This document shows, piece after piece, positions 1-11,900 of a stretch of DNA of 64,000 nucleotides (position 1 is the first letter of the stretch; the number at the start of each line of letters is the position of its first letter). Where the stretch lies: contig JAEILZ010000006.1 in assembly GCA_018873225.1 (NCBI GenBank), positions 2,666,001 to 2,730,000 on the forward strand, given 5' to 3'. This DNA comes from [Phialemoniopsis] sp. UDSM-2020. Taxonomy: Eukaryota > Ascomycota > Sordariomycetes > Thyridiales > Thyridiaceae. Both the position numbers and the translations under genes were made by a program. The notes beneath the pieces are model-generated. The model worked only from the letters and a program-made list of their open reading frames with translations, was not told the origin of the DNA and ran no database searches.

Positions 1-3000
1 GCCATCCGAGACCTTATACCTCGTACGCTCATCGCTTTGAAGTTTATTCGGGCAAATTGTTTGACAAATGGGAGTTTGAATTGACACTTGATTTTATCGC
101 ATTTAATTCCAGGCAAACTCAATCAAATCAAATGGCATGCATCTGGAATGAATTTGTTGCACCCTATCGAGATCGGCGAGCCCAGTGGGCGCAAGGCTAG
201 ACTCTCCAGTTGCTGGATTGCGGGGGAGGCTGGCAGGCCTGGGCCAATTGGTGGCAGATCTGGGTCTCACTTCGCTAATCTGGCATCCAACAGCCTGGAC
301 CTTCTCAGCTGATAACATGATAATTAGGAGTTCCCGATGGAGCTGCTGTAGGAGTCTGGAGCATGCACACAAATAAACAACAAAAAAAGGGATGTTTTCC
401 ACTTTCATGCGCCAATGTTCTTATGAGATCACCGCGAGTCGAGTCAATTTGAAGCAGGTGATTCGCGCGCGTCGTCCGAGGGAGAGGATGAACGCTGAGA
501 GTGGCATCGCGCCCAGCTTGGAGACGCCTGCAGTGATCAGCGAAGCTAGATTCGCGCGGCAGCCCTCCCGCGCTTCCGTAGCGCCAGCGAGCCGGCAAGC
601 CACCCCCAGTCGTCGGCATTGAGACACCCACACACACAGGCATCGCCTGAGAATGCTGCTTCTTGCGCGCCTCGAGACTCCCTGATACCAAGGGAGCTGT
701 GCATTTCTGACTGCTCATAATTCCTTGCTGGCTGAAAAGCCCTATCTGCGTAGTAGTGTAGGAGGCCACATGCATGGGATTGAATGGGTCGCAAGCGATA
801 ATTTCCAATTCATTGAGGCATGCGCCACATCAGCCAACCTAAGGCACCGGAATAAGGGATGGCTGCATCACAGATCGCCCTGGCTACGATCGTACATTCC
901 CGTCAACAGTATTCGAGGGGTCTCACGTTCGTGTGCGTGCCTGGACCTCGATGTATTTTTGAATTGTGGCATACTCAATGGATTCAAATACAGATATCGA
1001 GTTGGAAAGATCCATCGTGGAGACTATTTCCCTGATCGGCCAGGGTAGAAAAGCGACCAATCTCTTGGGGCATGTCTACTCCGCATGATGAAGCTGACTT
1101 CCACCTCGCTTGTGAGCTGTCAGAAAACCGAAAATTCCAATGACGCGACGATCAATTGTCGATTTTGGTACTCTTGCTGGAAATGAGTTAATTATCCTTG
1201 AAGGTCACAAACTGGCCAGACATATTTGCTGTCATAACCAGGCGTGTCAGGCACCGCGAGTAGCTCATGAGGCTCAGGCTCGCAGCTACGTCAGTGGCTG
1301 CGTGCAGGTGAGGCGCGTGAGAACCTCCGCATGAGTCCGGCGAACCGGATCAAGGCTAACAGCTCTCAGGAAGAAAAGCGAAACAACAAGTTCAGGGAGC
1401 GCGAAACAAGAAATGGTCATTTGATGCTGTTAGTCCGTACGGCCGCAAAAAGAAACATACCAAAAGACGATGTTCTGGCGAAAAGAAGCAAAGCAAACAT
1501 CCACGGATGCACAACCCTTGCTTCCTTAATCTGTACCTGCATCGAGGTCATACCCACTAGCAAACCCAAGAGGTGGTGGGCAAACTATTAATCCTGTGAT
1601 GCGCTGACTGCCGCCGACAAATAAAATCAAACCCCTGTACGCACCCTCGTCACCCCTTCCTTCAGGCAGGCTCCCCCCAACAAGAGGCTGACCACCACCC
1701 CCGGCCACCGGGGAAGCGAAGCCGCTGCATCCCTATCACCAGAAGCCTTTCTTTTTGGGTGGCTTGAGGCCTGCTGCAGCTGTCATAAATGACAAGCGAC
1801 CTCGACGTAGATCCCCGGGATCTAGGGAGAATGGGCGCGCTGGCCGCCGCCGGCTACCGCTTCAGGCGATGCACCTTCTTCCAACCCGCGAATTCGTTGC
1901 GTTGGCGAGAAGCGACAATTCGCTAATCTCGAGATTATACACCACCGTAATGCACAGAATATGCTGCGCAACATTCGAGAGGCGCAAGGTCTTCTGCACA
2001 CTGCAAAACACGCAGGTATGACCGTCCTTGGAGGCGCAATGCTCTGCTTTGCTCGCTTTCATGCAACGACTGTTACCCGGTTAGACAATCAAACATGGGA
2101 TGACAGAAAAACCGCCGAGTGAGCAAGACCCAGGTCTGTACCCGTGCTTCGCTGCCCTGGCCTGTGACGTGACAAGACACCAGCATCAAGGGGAATCACC
2201 TGTTTCGCGAATTGGCCGTTGGAGGGCTCTGAGTGTGGGGGCCGTTCAATGTTCAATGTTCCTCCACGGACAAGGACCCCGGACGACCAGGAGAACTGTC
2301 GCTCTGAATGGAAACAGTGGGGGTTGTTCTTTTTGGCTCTGGGCTTCTGGTGGTCAAACGTGTGACGCTGGGAGGGATCCTATTGGTGCGAAATGGCCAG
2401 GGAGTCCAGGCCCCTTGTAACATTTGCACCGTGCACCCGTTTTGGCTGCGTCCACCTGACTGCAAATCCCCACGGTCGCTCCCGCCCGCGGCGTTGCTCG
2501 CCCATGATCTCCCACGCCGTGTGAATGGAAATAGCAACGCCAAAACGCCAAACATGCTTCCGCCTGCGCTCCTGATTGAAACGTCAAATATTCCCCTGGT
2601 TTTGGGCACTACCTCCCCTCTATTACTGTTATTCTGAGAAATTGACAACTCTACCCCCACGTGTCCTTTTCACTCAAGTACTGCGTACAAGAAAAGGTAC
2701 ATCTAACAGACTGGTGACCTGCAATTACCTACCCCTGTGTCCTGAAAGCTTCAACGTTACGTCGTCACTGTCCTGCTCTCTCGCTCCAACCTTCCCCGAC
2801 GTCCGCGGCTTGACAGGGATGATTTGATTGCCTGGGCATGGGTCCAGCTCTTCGCTAGCGTTCCCAGAGCTGCGGACACGGGCTCCAATGCCCTGGAGAT
2901 TGGGTCCCACGGGGGGTTCATGGATCCCAAATGATCCCATCGACTATCGCCCTTCTCCTCATTATGCTGGGGGCACCTTCTTTCGGGGAAGTCCCGTCTT

Positions 3001-6000
3001 CGATACGTCGTAACTAAAAGCTGGTTTAGGAAGGCCGCATCCTGCTTTGGTCCAAAGGATCAAAGCAGTATGTTTCATCATACTGCGACATTCACACGCA
3101 ACTATCACACCTTCTGCAATAAGCAATGAGATCTCCAAAAGGCTCAGCGCAACTCTGCATTTTGCATGAGAAAACCGCGGTCTAGTAGCTTTGCCTGCAT
3201 GTTGATGTAGGTACCAGTGCTTCTTTTGAGGTTTGGACTTGTGAGTTCCGACCGGTCATTTCAAACTGCAAAGGCCCGCTGCAAGAAGGGCAAGCCAGCA
3301 TCCTGGGAAATTGTGCCCCTGGGTTCGGGCCCGCCCGCTTGGTTTCCGGCATCTCTCCGCGGCCGCCCCCGGTCTCGCGATGCCTGCACTGCCATCCCAT
3401 CGTGGTCTCTTCTTTTGCTCTCCCCGACGACTGGGAGAATGGGGAGCGATGGTAGCGCCATCCGGCCCTTTGGAAACTCCAGTGGAGCTTCCATCATCCC
3501 AACCCATGATGTCGGGCCTCGACGTGCTGGAGTAGGTGGATGCTTTGCAATCTCGCCTCGTCATCGCGACGAGGCAGGCACAAGGGAACGAGCACTGACA
3601 CCCGCTGCCCGAGGTCGACGACGGCTCTCCCGCAGGATCGACAGACGTTATCTGCCCCATGCGATGAGACGGCCTGGGGGCAGAGGTATTCAGTACAGTA
3701 CATAGCGTACCTAAGAGACAAGCCTTCACGATCATGGCTCCCCTGAACGCCGTTCCTTTCTCCCTCTTTTCTTATCTTCGAGGAGTTGCAATTAACGGAA
3801 ACCCAGAGTGCCATTTTCTGACCTGGGAGCCAGGGGTCGGCACTAGGACTGCTTGCGCCATCCTGATTCATTCTCACTGAACTGCCATATTTGGAGATCC
3901 AGGTGTTGCCTACTTCGGCAAAACTGTCGCTTCCTGAATTGGGATAAGATACGACAGGACAAATAGCGGAGACTCTGTCTACGTTTCCTTGTACGAGTAT
4001 GCGAGCTTGAGACTCGAATAACCCTCGCTATGTCTTTTATTGAGATGGGGCGATGAAAAGCAAACAGAAGAAGAAAGGAGAAAGCCAATTTATCGACACC
4101 CATGGAATGGCACCAATGGCCAAACATGGCGTTGAAGACAGTAGCCAACTGGCTAGGCTCTAGAGAGTTGCGCGGGTCAATCATGTCCCCAGACAACGTC
4201 TGAAGCCTCACTGTGGTCATGCTCCAAGACTTGTTTCTGCACCAAGGCCCAGAACCAAGCCCGTCGCTGAAGAGTTGTCCGTTGGCAAGGCATTCCCTGC
4301 ACGCATAGATCAATAAACTCCACCTTGGGGCGTCGCGGAGGAGTCACGAGCTCCGCCTGACCTTAGAATCGTCAGTTGGGGAAATCTAGATTTGACGCGG
4401 GGAAGCAAAACAAGCGCCGAAGCTGGCCGCCCAAGAGTATCCAAGGAACAGTCAGAGTATGACTCTGTCTTTCTTATTTGAGGAACAGGTCGGCCAGTCA
4501 CAGAATCATGTCATGGGAGACCATGCATACGTACAGATGCTTGGGGGGCACGGGCGACTGCGATTTGAAGGCGAGAAGTTCAAGTCGATTGTGCCTGGCC
4601 ACAATACCACAAATCAGGGGAGCATAAGCATGGGCCTAGAACTGTAATTGCTGAACATCACAAACAACCCAGTCAATGCATAGAAAGAAGCAACATTAAC
4701 CCGCGGCGAACGGGAACGCACGCTGCGGGGCTGGCGGGAGTGATAGGCGGCATCACGAGGTCAGCTGGGGGCAAAAAGAAGGTGCTGGCCATTGAAGCGG
4801 CCTGGGCGACCCGGGGATGCGAACCAGTCAACTCACGCCTCAGCCAGGGGCCCGTGTCAGCGCACCACAGCTCGCCCTGTGCGATTCGACCGGCGCTGCT
4901 CCCCTGACCTGCGACAACTCACATCACTGACCTCATTTTCTATTTTCTAATTTGTCTCTTCCAAGACGCAGGGCACGCAGGCCAGGCATGCCAGGCAGGC
5001 AGCCTGTCGAGCTCGGAAACGGGCAGATCGTCCACTCTGTGTATCGATCGCTCCGGGCATGCACTACCTGCTAATTGGCGACGGCGATCGGCCTCAATTA
5101 GATCAGGTCACGATGCAGTCCTTACTTGGACCACTGGACCTCGCTTCTGGTGCCTCCGGACCTAGAGGTAATTTAGCAGCGGCGGCGATTTGCATGTCAT
5201 GTTTTGATGAGGTGGAAGGGCTCATGTGATGGCTTCTGACACGGACGCGAGCGTCGGCGAAATTGGGGGCGGCTATACTTCCATCATGCATTGAGAGGGT
5301 TTGGGGGGACAAACGGCGGGAGATGGGCCGCTAGGTGACTGATTCCCAGTGGCTTTCTAGACCGGGGCCGTTGGCTGATCTTCCACTAATTTTGGGGTGA
5401 GCAGCAGCAAGCAGCAGTCGCATCAGGGAGTTTGGAGTGAGTTGGAATTTGGGGCTGTCTGGAAGCGGCAGCACCTGACTTGGAAGCCGTCGGCAAAGTC
5501 TGGCCAGATTTGGTATAGAGCAGGGGGGGAGGTACTCGGGGATCTGGTCGCCTTGCCCCCGCCAGGACCATTGGTCCCATCGGAATCACCTGCCCTGCAC
5601 TTGGCCTGGACTCTCCTCTCTCACTGAAAAGAGGCCCAGCCACCAATGTCTCTGCCCAGAATGCCAGTGCCTGGACCGCACCATGCCGTTCTAGGCAGTA
5701 TTTAGTGCCATTCGGGTAATTGGGAACGCTGCGGGGCGATATCCAGGCTGGACCGATAATGTGGTGCTGGCGACAACAATCATGTGACCGAGGAGCTCCC
5801 GAGTAAGACTTGGAGAGAGCATAGCAGCTGGTAGTATTGCCCCAAAAGGTATCGCGTTTTTTAGAGTCTATTCCTAAATGAGTACTATTTTGGCATGCAA
5901 CAGAGGCAACTCTCACCCCACATACTGTCTTTTTAGGAACAGCGCCATTTCAGTCCTCCCTCCGTCCCTATTCCTTGTGTTGTCTTCGATTGGATTTGAT

Positions 6001-6600
6001 CTGACTTGTCGTGTCCCGGGGAAGCTCATTTGCCATGCTTCAAGTGTGTGTTATTACATCCTCCTCTTGACCCATGTTGTTTGCTCTTCCATCTCGACTC
6101 TCTCGGGTCGAGCAAGACCAACATGTTTTCCGACTCCCTGCGCGACAAACAACAGAATCCTGGGTGACGGGTGTTCGGTATCCAGACCGGTAATTAAGGT
6201 ACCCCTGGGCCTGAAGGGGGGGGGAAGAGACATGGCAAGTCAGTTGGGACAGTTGAGATGATGGTCGTGGTGGGGCCGACGGGGAGGTATCACATTCCCT
6301 CCAGTTCAGTGAGTGTGTGTGCCAGCGACAACGAGCCCTGGGCCCTCGGCGCCGCCACCCTCTCGTCCCCTCCTCCTCCCCGTGCTGTGTGTTAGGCGGT
6401 GGGGAACGGAGCAGCCAGCCAAAAGGTACGGGGATACTTGGGTACATGGGTAAGGTACGGGGGTACGGAGGTACTTGCATCGGTACGTACCTGACCTCCC
6501 CCATGTCATGTGTACCAAGTACCCCGACCAGGGTTTTTGGCAGCGGTGGAGTTGGGTGGGAATTGCTTTCACCGCGAGTCTGGCTCTCGCTGTTCCCTCC
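1..6600. other. Gene-free left flank
   Basis: I see no convincing gene in this stretch. Open frames on both strands are short, overlap each other, show no recognisable family and cannot be joined by plausible introns. Low-complexity patches occur, for example a CA run near 630 and CAGG-rich sequence near 4975-5010. A cluster of GGTAC pentamers lies at 6425-6523 and is listed separately. The stretch is probably intergenic and may include distal promoter sequence of the regulator starting at 7140. Confidence 0.6.
6425..6523. repeat. Cluster of GGTAC / GTACC pentamers
   Basis: GGTAC begins at 6425, 6441, 6454, 6462, 6470 and 6482. The reverse complement GTACC occurs at 6487, 6512 and 6519. That is nine copies in about 100 bp, with spacings of 8-16 bp among the direct copies. 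The cluster sits about 620-715 bp upstream of the ATG at 7140 and could be a multi-site regulatory element or a simple degenerate repeat. Confidence 0.6.
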
Positions 6601-7139
6601 CACCATCAAGTCCCCCCCCCAATCCCGCGCCCTCTCTCCTGCAACAAGGATGACAATAATTACATCTACATCTGCCCTCCCCACCAGCACCTCCCTCCTC
6701 TTCCCCATCTTCCAAACTCTTGGGAACAGCTGCACAACTCCACGACTTGATACCTGGTCGACCATATACACATTCGAAGAGTCCAGCATAGAGCACTTGG
6801 ACCTCAACAAAAGCACTTGCATCAAGCTTCGCCCTCGACCCTTGATCAAGATCGTTATCGAGCAGCGCCGCCCCATCGCACCACTTTGGACCAAACCCAC
6901 CCGAGTGAAAAACAGGTGCCATACGATATATAGCGCAACATCTCGAGACTCGAACAACATCAGCTGGCTCAACTTCCCAGCTATCGGTGTCGACTCGACT
7001 ATCCCGTCTTCTCTCGAACAGAGAAAGTTCATCACTGCCGACTCTCGCGATCGGCTATCGCGAAATCGCCGTCACCATTCATCCTGATCACCTAGCATAT
7101 TCTGCTCGAGCCCTCGAGCAGTCACAACCAGACTTCGCC
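6600..7139 (+). promoter_or_regulatory. Pyrimidine-rich leader/promoter of DUF1752 gene
   Basis: From about 6600 the + strand becomes rich in C/T tracts and CCTCTCC-like runs, as is typical of filamentous ascomycete core promoters and 5' leaders. An antisense frame of 331 codons covers this interval but looks non-coding. I cannot place the transcription start from sequence alone. Confidence 0.4.
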
Positions 7140-8959
7140 ATGCCTTCAAGATTAGAAACCCCAGTCTTGCAGGTAGACGCCAATGTCATCCACAAGGTCG
7201 ACACGACCAATGCCCAGAACCTCTTCAGCATGTGGACAGGTGAGTTGTTCCAGCAGCAAGTGGTCTCCAGAAGACTCCGGTGATGCTGACCAGTCCTCTA
7301 GTCTTTGCGCGGTGCGCCGACTCTGTTGCCCAGGGCCGGAGGTTAGAGAACCTTTCCTGGAGGTTATGGACGCGCGAGACCTTCTGCGTCGACAACAGCG
7401 ACGCCGCCAGCTCCGCCAGCATCTCTTCACTACCCAGGAATATCGAGCACTCCGAGAGCAATTCGACCGAGGACATCCCACAGCTCTCTGGCAGCGTCGA
7501 CTCTGTTGCCGACGAGGAGGCTGTCGAGTTCAGCGCACAATCTGCACCCATGGAGATCCTGCGCCCTAGGATACTTCGACAAGACTCCTGTGCCAGCAGC
7601 CGGAGCCGAGGCAAGGAGCGCCACATCACATCAGATGACCTCGAGAAGATGGTCGCCTCCATTGTCCAGCAAAAGGAGCCACTAAACGCGCCCCTCCCCG
7701 AGATTACTCCCTCATACAGCCAGCCGCAGCCCGAGAAGACGGAGTCTGTACCGTCTTTTGAGCACTCTGGCTCAACTACCACCGAGTCGCCCTCGAAGGC
7801 GTCTGACGCCCCCTCCTTTGAGTCTCCCCAGGAGCCATCATCACCCGAGCTCACTGCCTCCCGCAGCAAGACCACCGTTGTCCGAGGCTTCTCTCCCTCC
7901 CAGATGCCCTCCTACCAGCCCATGATCATGCAGCCCCACAAGACCTCTTCTGACGACTCAATTCCTGAGCCTCAGTCTTCTATCGCCCCCAAGATCGTGC
8001 AGCCTAAGAAGCAGCCCAAGTTCGCCCTTGGCGGCTCCTCATGCGAGGACTCAATGAGCGATCAGGCCCACAGCCTCGACCTTCGCAAGCAGCCTGTGCC
8101 TCAGCACAAGCGCAAGATGTTCCAGGTCGGTGGTTCTTCCGAGGAGGATGGTTCCCTGAAGAGTGCCATGCACTCCTCGCGCAACTCTCTCCTCAGCGCC
8201 CAGAAGAAGCAGGCTTCCTTCAGCAATCAACTCGTCACTCGCATCCCCTCAGCCCCTGCCGTCATTGACGAGTCAGAAACCGAGGGCGACGATGTCGATG
8301 AGAGCGCCATTGACGACGATGACGACTCATCGGACTGGGAAGACTCGATTGAGGACAGCGGCAAGTCGAGCATCGACGACAAGACCTACTTCCAGCGCGT
8401 CGACTCCAAGGTCAACCTGACCTCCCGACGATCCCTCATCACTCTCATGCTTGCCCAGAATGAGCGCCAGCAGAAGCTTGGCAACGCCGCATCCCAGTCA
8501 ACCTCGGCCATCAGCCGGACACGTGGTTCACGCCAGCCTCCCTCCCTGGTGGCCTCTCCCAACGACTCGGACGATGCTCCCCTCATGATGCGTCGCGGCA
8601 CTCGCGGTGCGCCCTTGAGGCCAATCAACGAGATCCCCCGCTCTTCTGCCCAGCCCATCATGACCACCACCAACAACATCGCACACCAAGCCGCTCTCTC
8701 GCCGCGTACCACCCGTCGCAACATGCTCTCCACCGAGCTTACCGAGTCTCTCCGCCGCCACCTGCTCTGGGAGCGGTCGCAAAAGTCGTCGACCGCCAAT
8801 GCCGTTCTCAAGCGCCGCCACACCTCGCATGACGTGGCGAACCTGAAGCAGTACCCAGAGAAGGTTCACATCAACAAGGAGAGCGACATCCCTGCCAGCA
8901 GCTGGGATCAGTACTTCAACAGGGACGCTTTTAACGGCTACCACTCCAAGGGCTGGTAA
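7140..8959 (+). CDS. areA GATA-like (DUF1752) / DUF3295 domain regulatory protein
   Basis: Two exons, 7140-7239 and 7302-8959, give 585 residues. The 62-nt intron has a GTGAGT donor, a GCTGAC branch site and a CTAG acceptor. Splicing restores the short N-terminal DUF1752 module (about residues 20-55, with NLFSMWTVF and LENLSWRLW), known from fungal nitrogen and glucose regulatory proteins. The rest is long, disordered, and rich in Ser, Pro and Gln, with an acidic block around 8275-8375. A basic, conserved C-terminal part (LLWERSQKS, then LKRRHTSHD) fits DUF3295. No DNA-binding or catalytic domain is visible. In this family the N-terminal module is linked to metabolic repression proteins such as Reg1 and Mks1, so a role as a regulatory subunit or scaffold in nutrient signalling is inferred. 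The gene stands alone, with about 6-8 kb of gene-free DNA on each side. Confidence 0.85.
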
Positions 8960-11900
8960 ATCCTGTCGACCACAACCGAGGCAGCTGCGATACCTGCCGT
9001 GTACATCATTCTTGATCATTCTGCATTGCGAAGCGTTTCGCATCAGCACCTGCCATGACCTAAAAGGGCATCATGAGCAGGTCGGCGTTCCTCATTTTGA
9101 TTTATTATTGATTTTCGACAAACATTGGCGAGCTCACGCATTGCATCATCATCTGGCTGTCATAGCACGACGCCCCAACACTTACTCGACAGCGCCTAGC
9201 CCGAAGGGCATGGCTGCTCTTCCATTATACCTTATACCATCAAAGCACGATTCGGCGTTGCTTCCAACCTCATGATACCAGGTCTTGCGAATTTTTGTGT
9301 TTTTTACCAATAGGCCTCAAAGGCTCTTCAAAGAAGCGGAGGATGTACTGTACAGGCAGTGGGCGACCAACTGGCCTTTTACGGAGGAGAGCTGGGGAAG
9401 GGCAGAAGGATTAGAAGGTCCTGTCTTGCTACACAATGATACCATCGAAGAAAAAGTCTACACTACAGAAAAAGGGGCGGATCACAAAAAGATACCCTGA
9501 AAAGAGACCTACGAACTTTACGAGAGGCCTCACTGTTAGAACCAAGCGAAGAAAAAAATAGCAAAACTACTTGAAGAGCTTCAGGCGAAATACAAAAATT
9601 CTAAAATTATCAAACAAGAAAAGGTCCTCGTTCCAGTGCATTGTGTGCTCGTGCCCATGTGAAAGTGTAAAATGTATCTGGCATGTGTTGTCTGGATCGT
9701 CTTTGTCGAGTTGACGACCTCGTGACAAGGATGACCACTCTGCCACTGAATGACTCCCTCTTTCGGCCGCAGCGGGCTGGCATGTGGGTTGGAGAAGGCG
9801 AGGTGGTGGTGGTGGTTGTCGGTTGTTGTTTGCGCCGCCTTCGGCATGTGGAGGGTAGAAGTGTCGGCACCCACCGATCGCCTCGCGGACTGGACTGTCA
9901 AGCATAACTAGCTGATCGTACCTGTGATTGCTTGGTAAAACCTTAAGCACATGCTTCTTACCGAAGCCGCAAATCACAATGGGAGCGCACCCTCCAGTGG
10001 CCTATCTCCCGATAACTCTACCCGTCGAGAACCGTGGTGCGTCGGGCGCCCTACTTGGTGCTAAATCTCGTATAAACGCTCCATTTGTAGCTGATGCAGA
10101 CCATCTTACTCGAATCTACAATGCATGCTTACTCGGTTCGGTCGTCTAGTCTAAGCGGTACCATAGGCTTGCCCATCCCTTGCCCAATATCCCGATACCG
10201 ACTCCCGAGATTCTAGATACATACTTTTGCGCAAGGCCTTTGGCTAGTGTGTTGGTCGCCCTCCTGTCCAAGGGGGGAAGCGCGTGTCTGTGCTGTGGCC
10301 GGTAGTGTAAGTCTGGTTGTGCATGTGAAGATGACATGCTGGATCGCTCTGGTCAGTCTCTTGGATACGCAAAACACGCCCGTCGCGCGCCGCCCGCGCG
10401 CGAGGTTCGTGCGGAGGGTGATGGATGGGGGGGACAAAGAGCCCCAACGGCGCGCCGCCCGGCGTGCTCCGCGCGTTTCATTACGATTCGCGCGCACGCG
10501 CCCTCCCCTTCACGTATTCTTTCTTTCTCTTTTGGTGTTTTTCCCCATGGGGAATTTTTGATTCGAGGGAACAAGAAGGTGGTGTGAAAGGAGGACCGTT
10601 TGTGCCCCTTTGTTGTGCTAGATCTTAGAGGCTCAGAAGCCTCCACCACCTTCTTTGGATGGTATTGTTCCTTTTCTCATAGGCTACTAATGTTGTAGTT
10701 TCACCATTTCCCCATTTCATGGCTGGTGATTGTTACTGCTTGCGGGCATCCGGGGTTACGGCCGGAAGAAGTCCCGGAACCTCGATTCTGACGCCCGGAA
10801 TATTTTTCGGACATTTGGAATAGATTCTAGTGTTCCTTCTTTCTTTTTTATTTATCTTATTTTAATTATTTTACCACTAGATCAGACAATTCTACCGTGG
10901 TTACTATCTCAACGGTGTTCGGAAGAGCCAGGTCAGAAGCGATATGCGTCCCCGGAATATTCTGGCTTCACCAGGTTAGGGGCTTTTTTCTTCTCCTTCA
11001 CGGGCCGCAAGTTGGTTGAGAACGGGTCCTTCGGAGGTATGACAAGGGCCTTGTGATGACTATTCAGGAAGACTTGGTTGGCTGCGGACATGTGTCTTGT
11101 GGTAGCGATACCCGAGTGCAAGTCGGCAAATTGGTCTTTACGTAGTAGGGCTGCTTCCTGGGCCATCACTCAACACAACCAGAACCTGACGCTCTCGGTT
11201 CCAAAGAAATGTATATTGCTGTTATTTTCAGTGTATCCCGGCGTAGTTTGTGGTCCTGATGTCACCGTCGTACCTGTCAAGTGACCCAAAAGCCGTGGTA
11301 GCCAGGCACAATTAAACTTCTCCCCGCCCCAAATTGCCTTGGGTGCCAGGTAATACCGAAGTTCGGTAGAGGTTTATTAGATGAGGAAAGACAGTCAAAG
11401 TGTGTCTGGCAATCTACCGGGGCGGCGCTTCCGCCTTTCGATCTATCTGCTGTCATTTGATGCTCCCACACCCCGCAAAGGAGCTCAAATGTTGAGTCGT
11501 GGTACGTGCGTCCCGTCGAATTGATCCGCCGCCCCGGATTCCCCTGGAGCAACATTGGAGCACAGCCGGAAGGACCAGATCTACGTACATCTAGGTGCTG
11601 AATGTTACAGTAAGAGATAGCCTTGTGACACACCTGCATTTGCCTTAGTTTCGCCCTGCTACGAAGTCGAGGCCTGCGTACGTGGCCTGGATGATCATTG
11701 AGGCGTTCTTTTGGCTGAACATGCCGGACTTTCAAGTCTCTGTGGTTCACTGCTACGATGGACGAAAAGGTCATCGTCAAGTTCACAGTGAGAAGGGGGA
11801 ACCGCCGTCTAGCCTGAAGTCCAGGGCCCAGAAGGACCCTGGAATGATCGCCAGATATCCCTAGTCTCCGAGCTGGAGCAAAAAGAGGGCTGAACGGCAC

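Noticed and set aside
4800..4880. tRNA-like GGTTCGCATCC on the minus strand
   Set aside because: The flanking bases do not form T-arm or acceptor stems.
6040..7035. 331-codon open frame on the minus strand
   Set aside because: It is antisense to the pyrimidine-rich leader of the DUF1752 gene, has low-complexity composition from C/T tracts and shows no family features.
10130..10215. tRNA-like GGTCGTCTAGTCTAAGCGGT sequence
   Set aside because: It resembles a tRNA 5' half, but there is no T-loop and the stems do not pair.
11277..11900. 207-codon minus-strand frame as a gene
   Set aside because: No recognisable family, no compatible introns, and biased Arg/Gly/His composition typical of random open frames.
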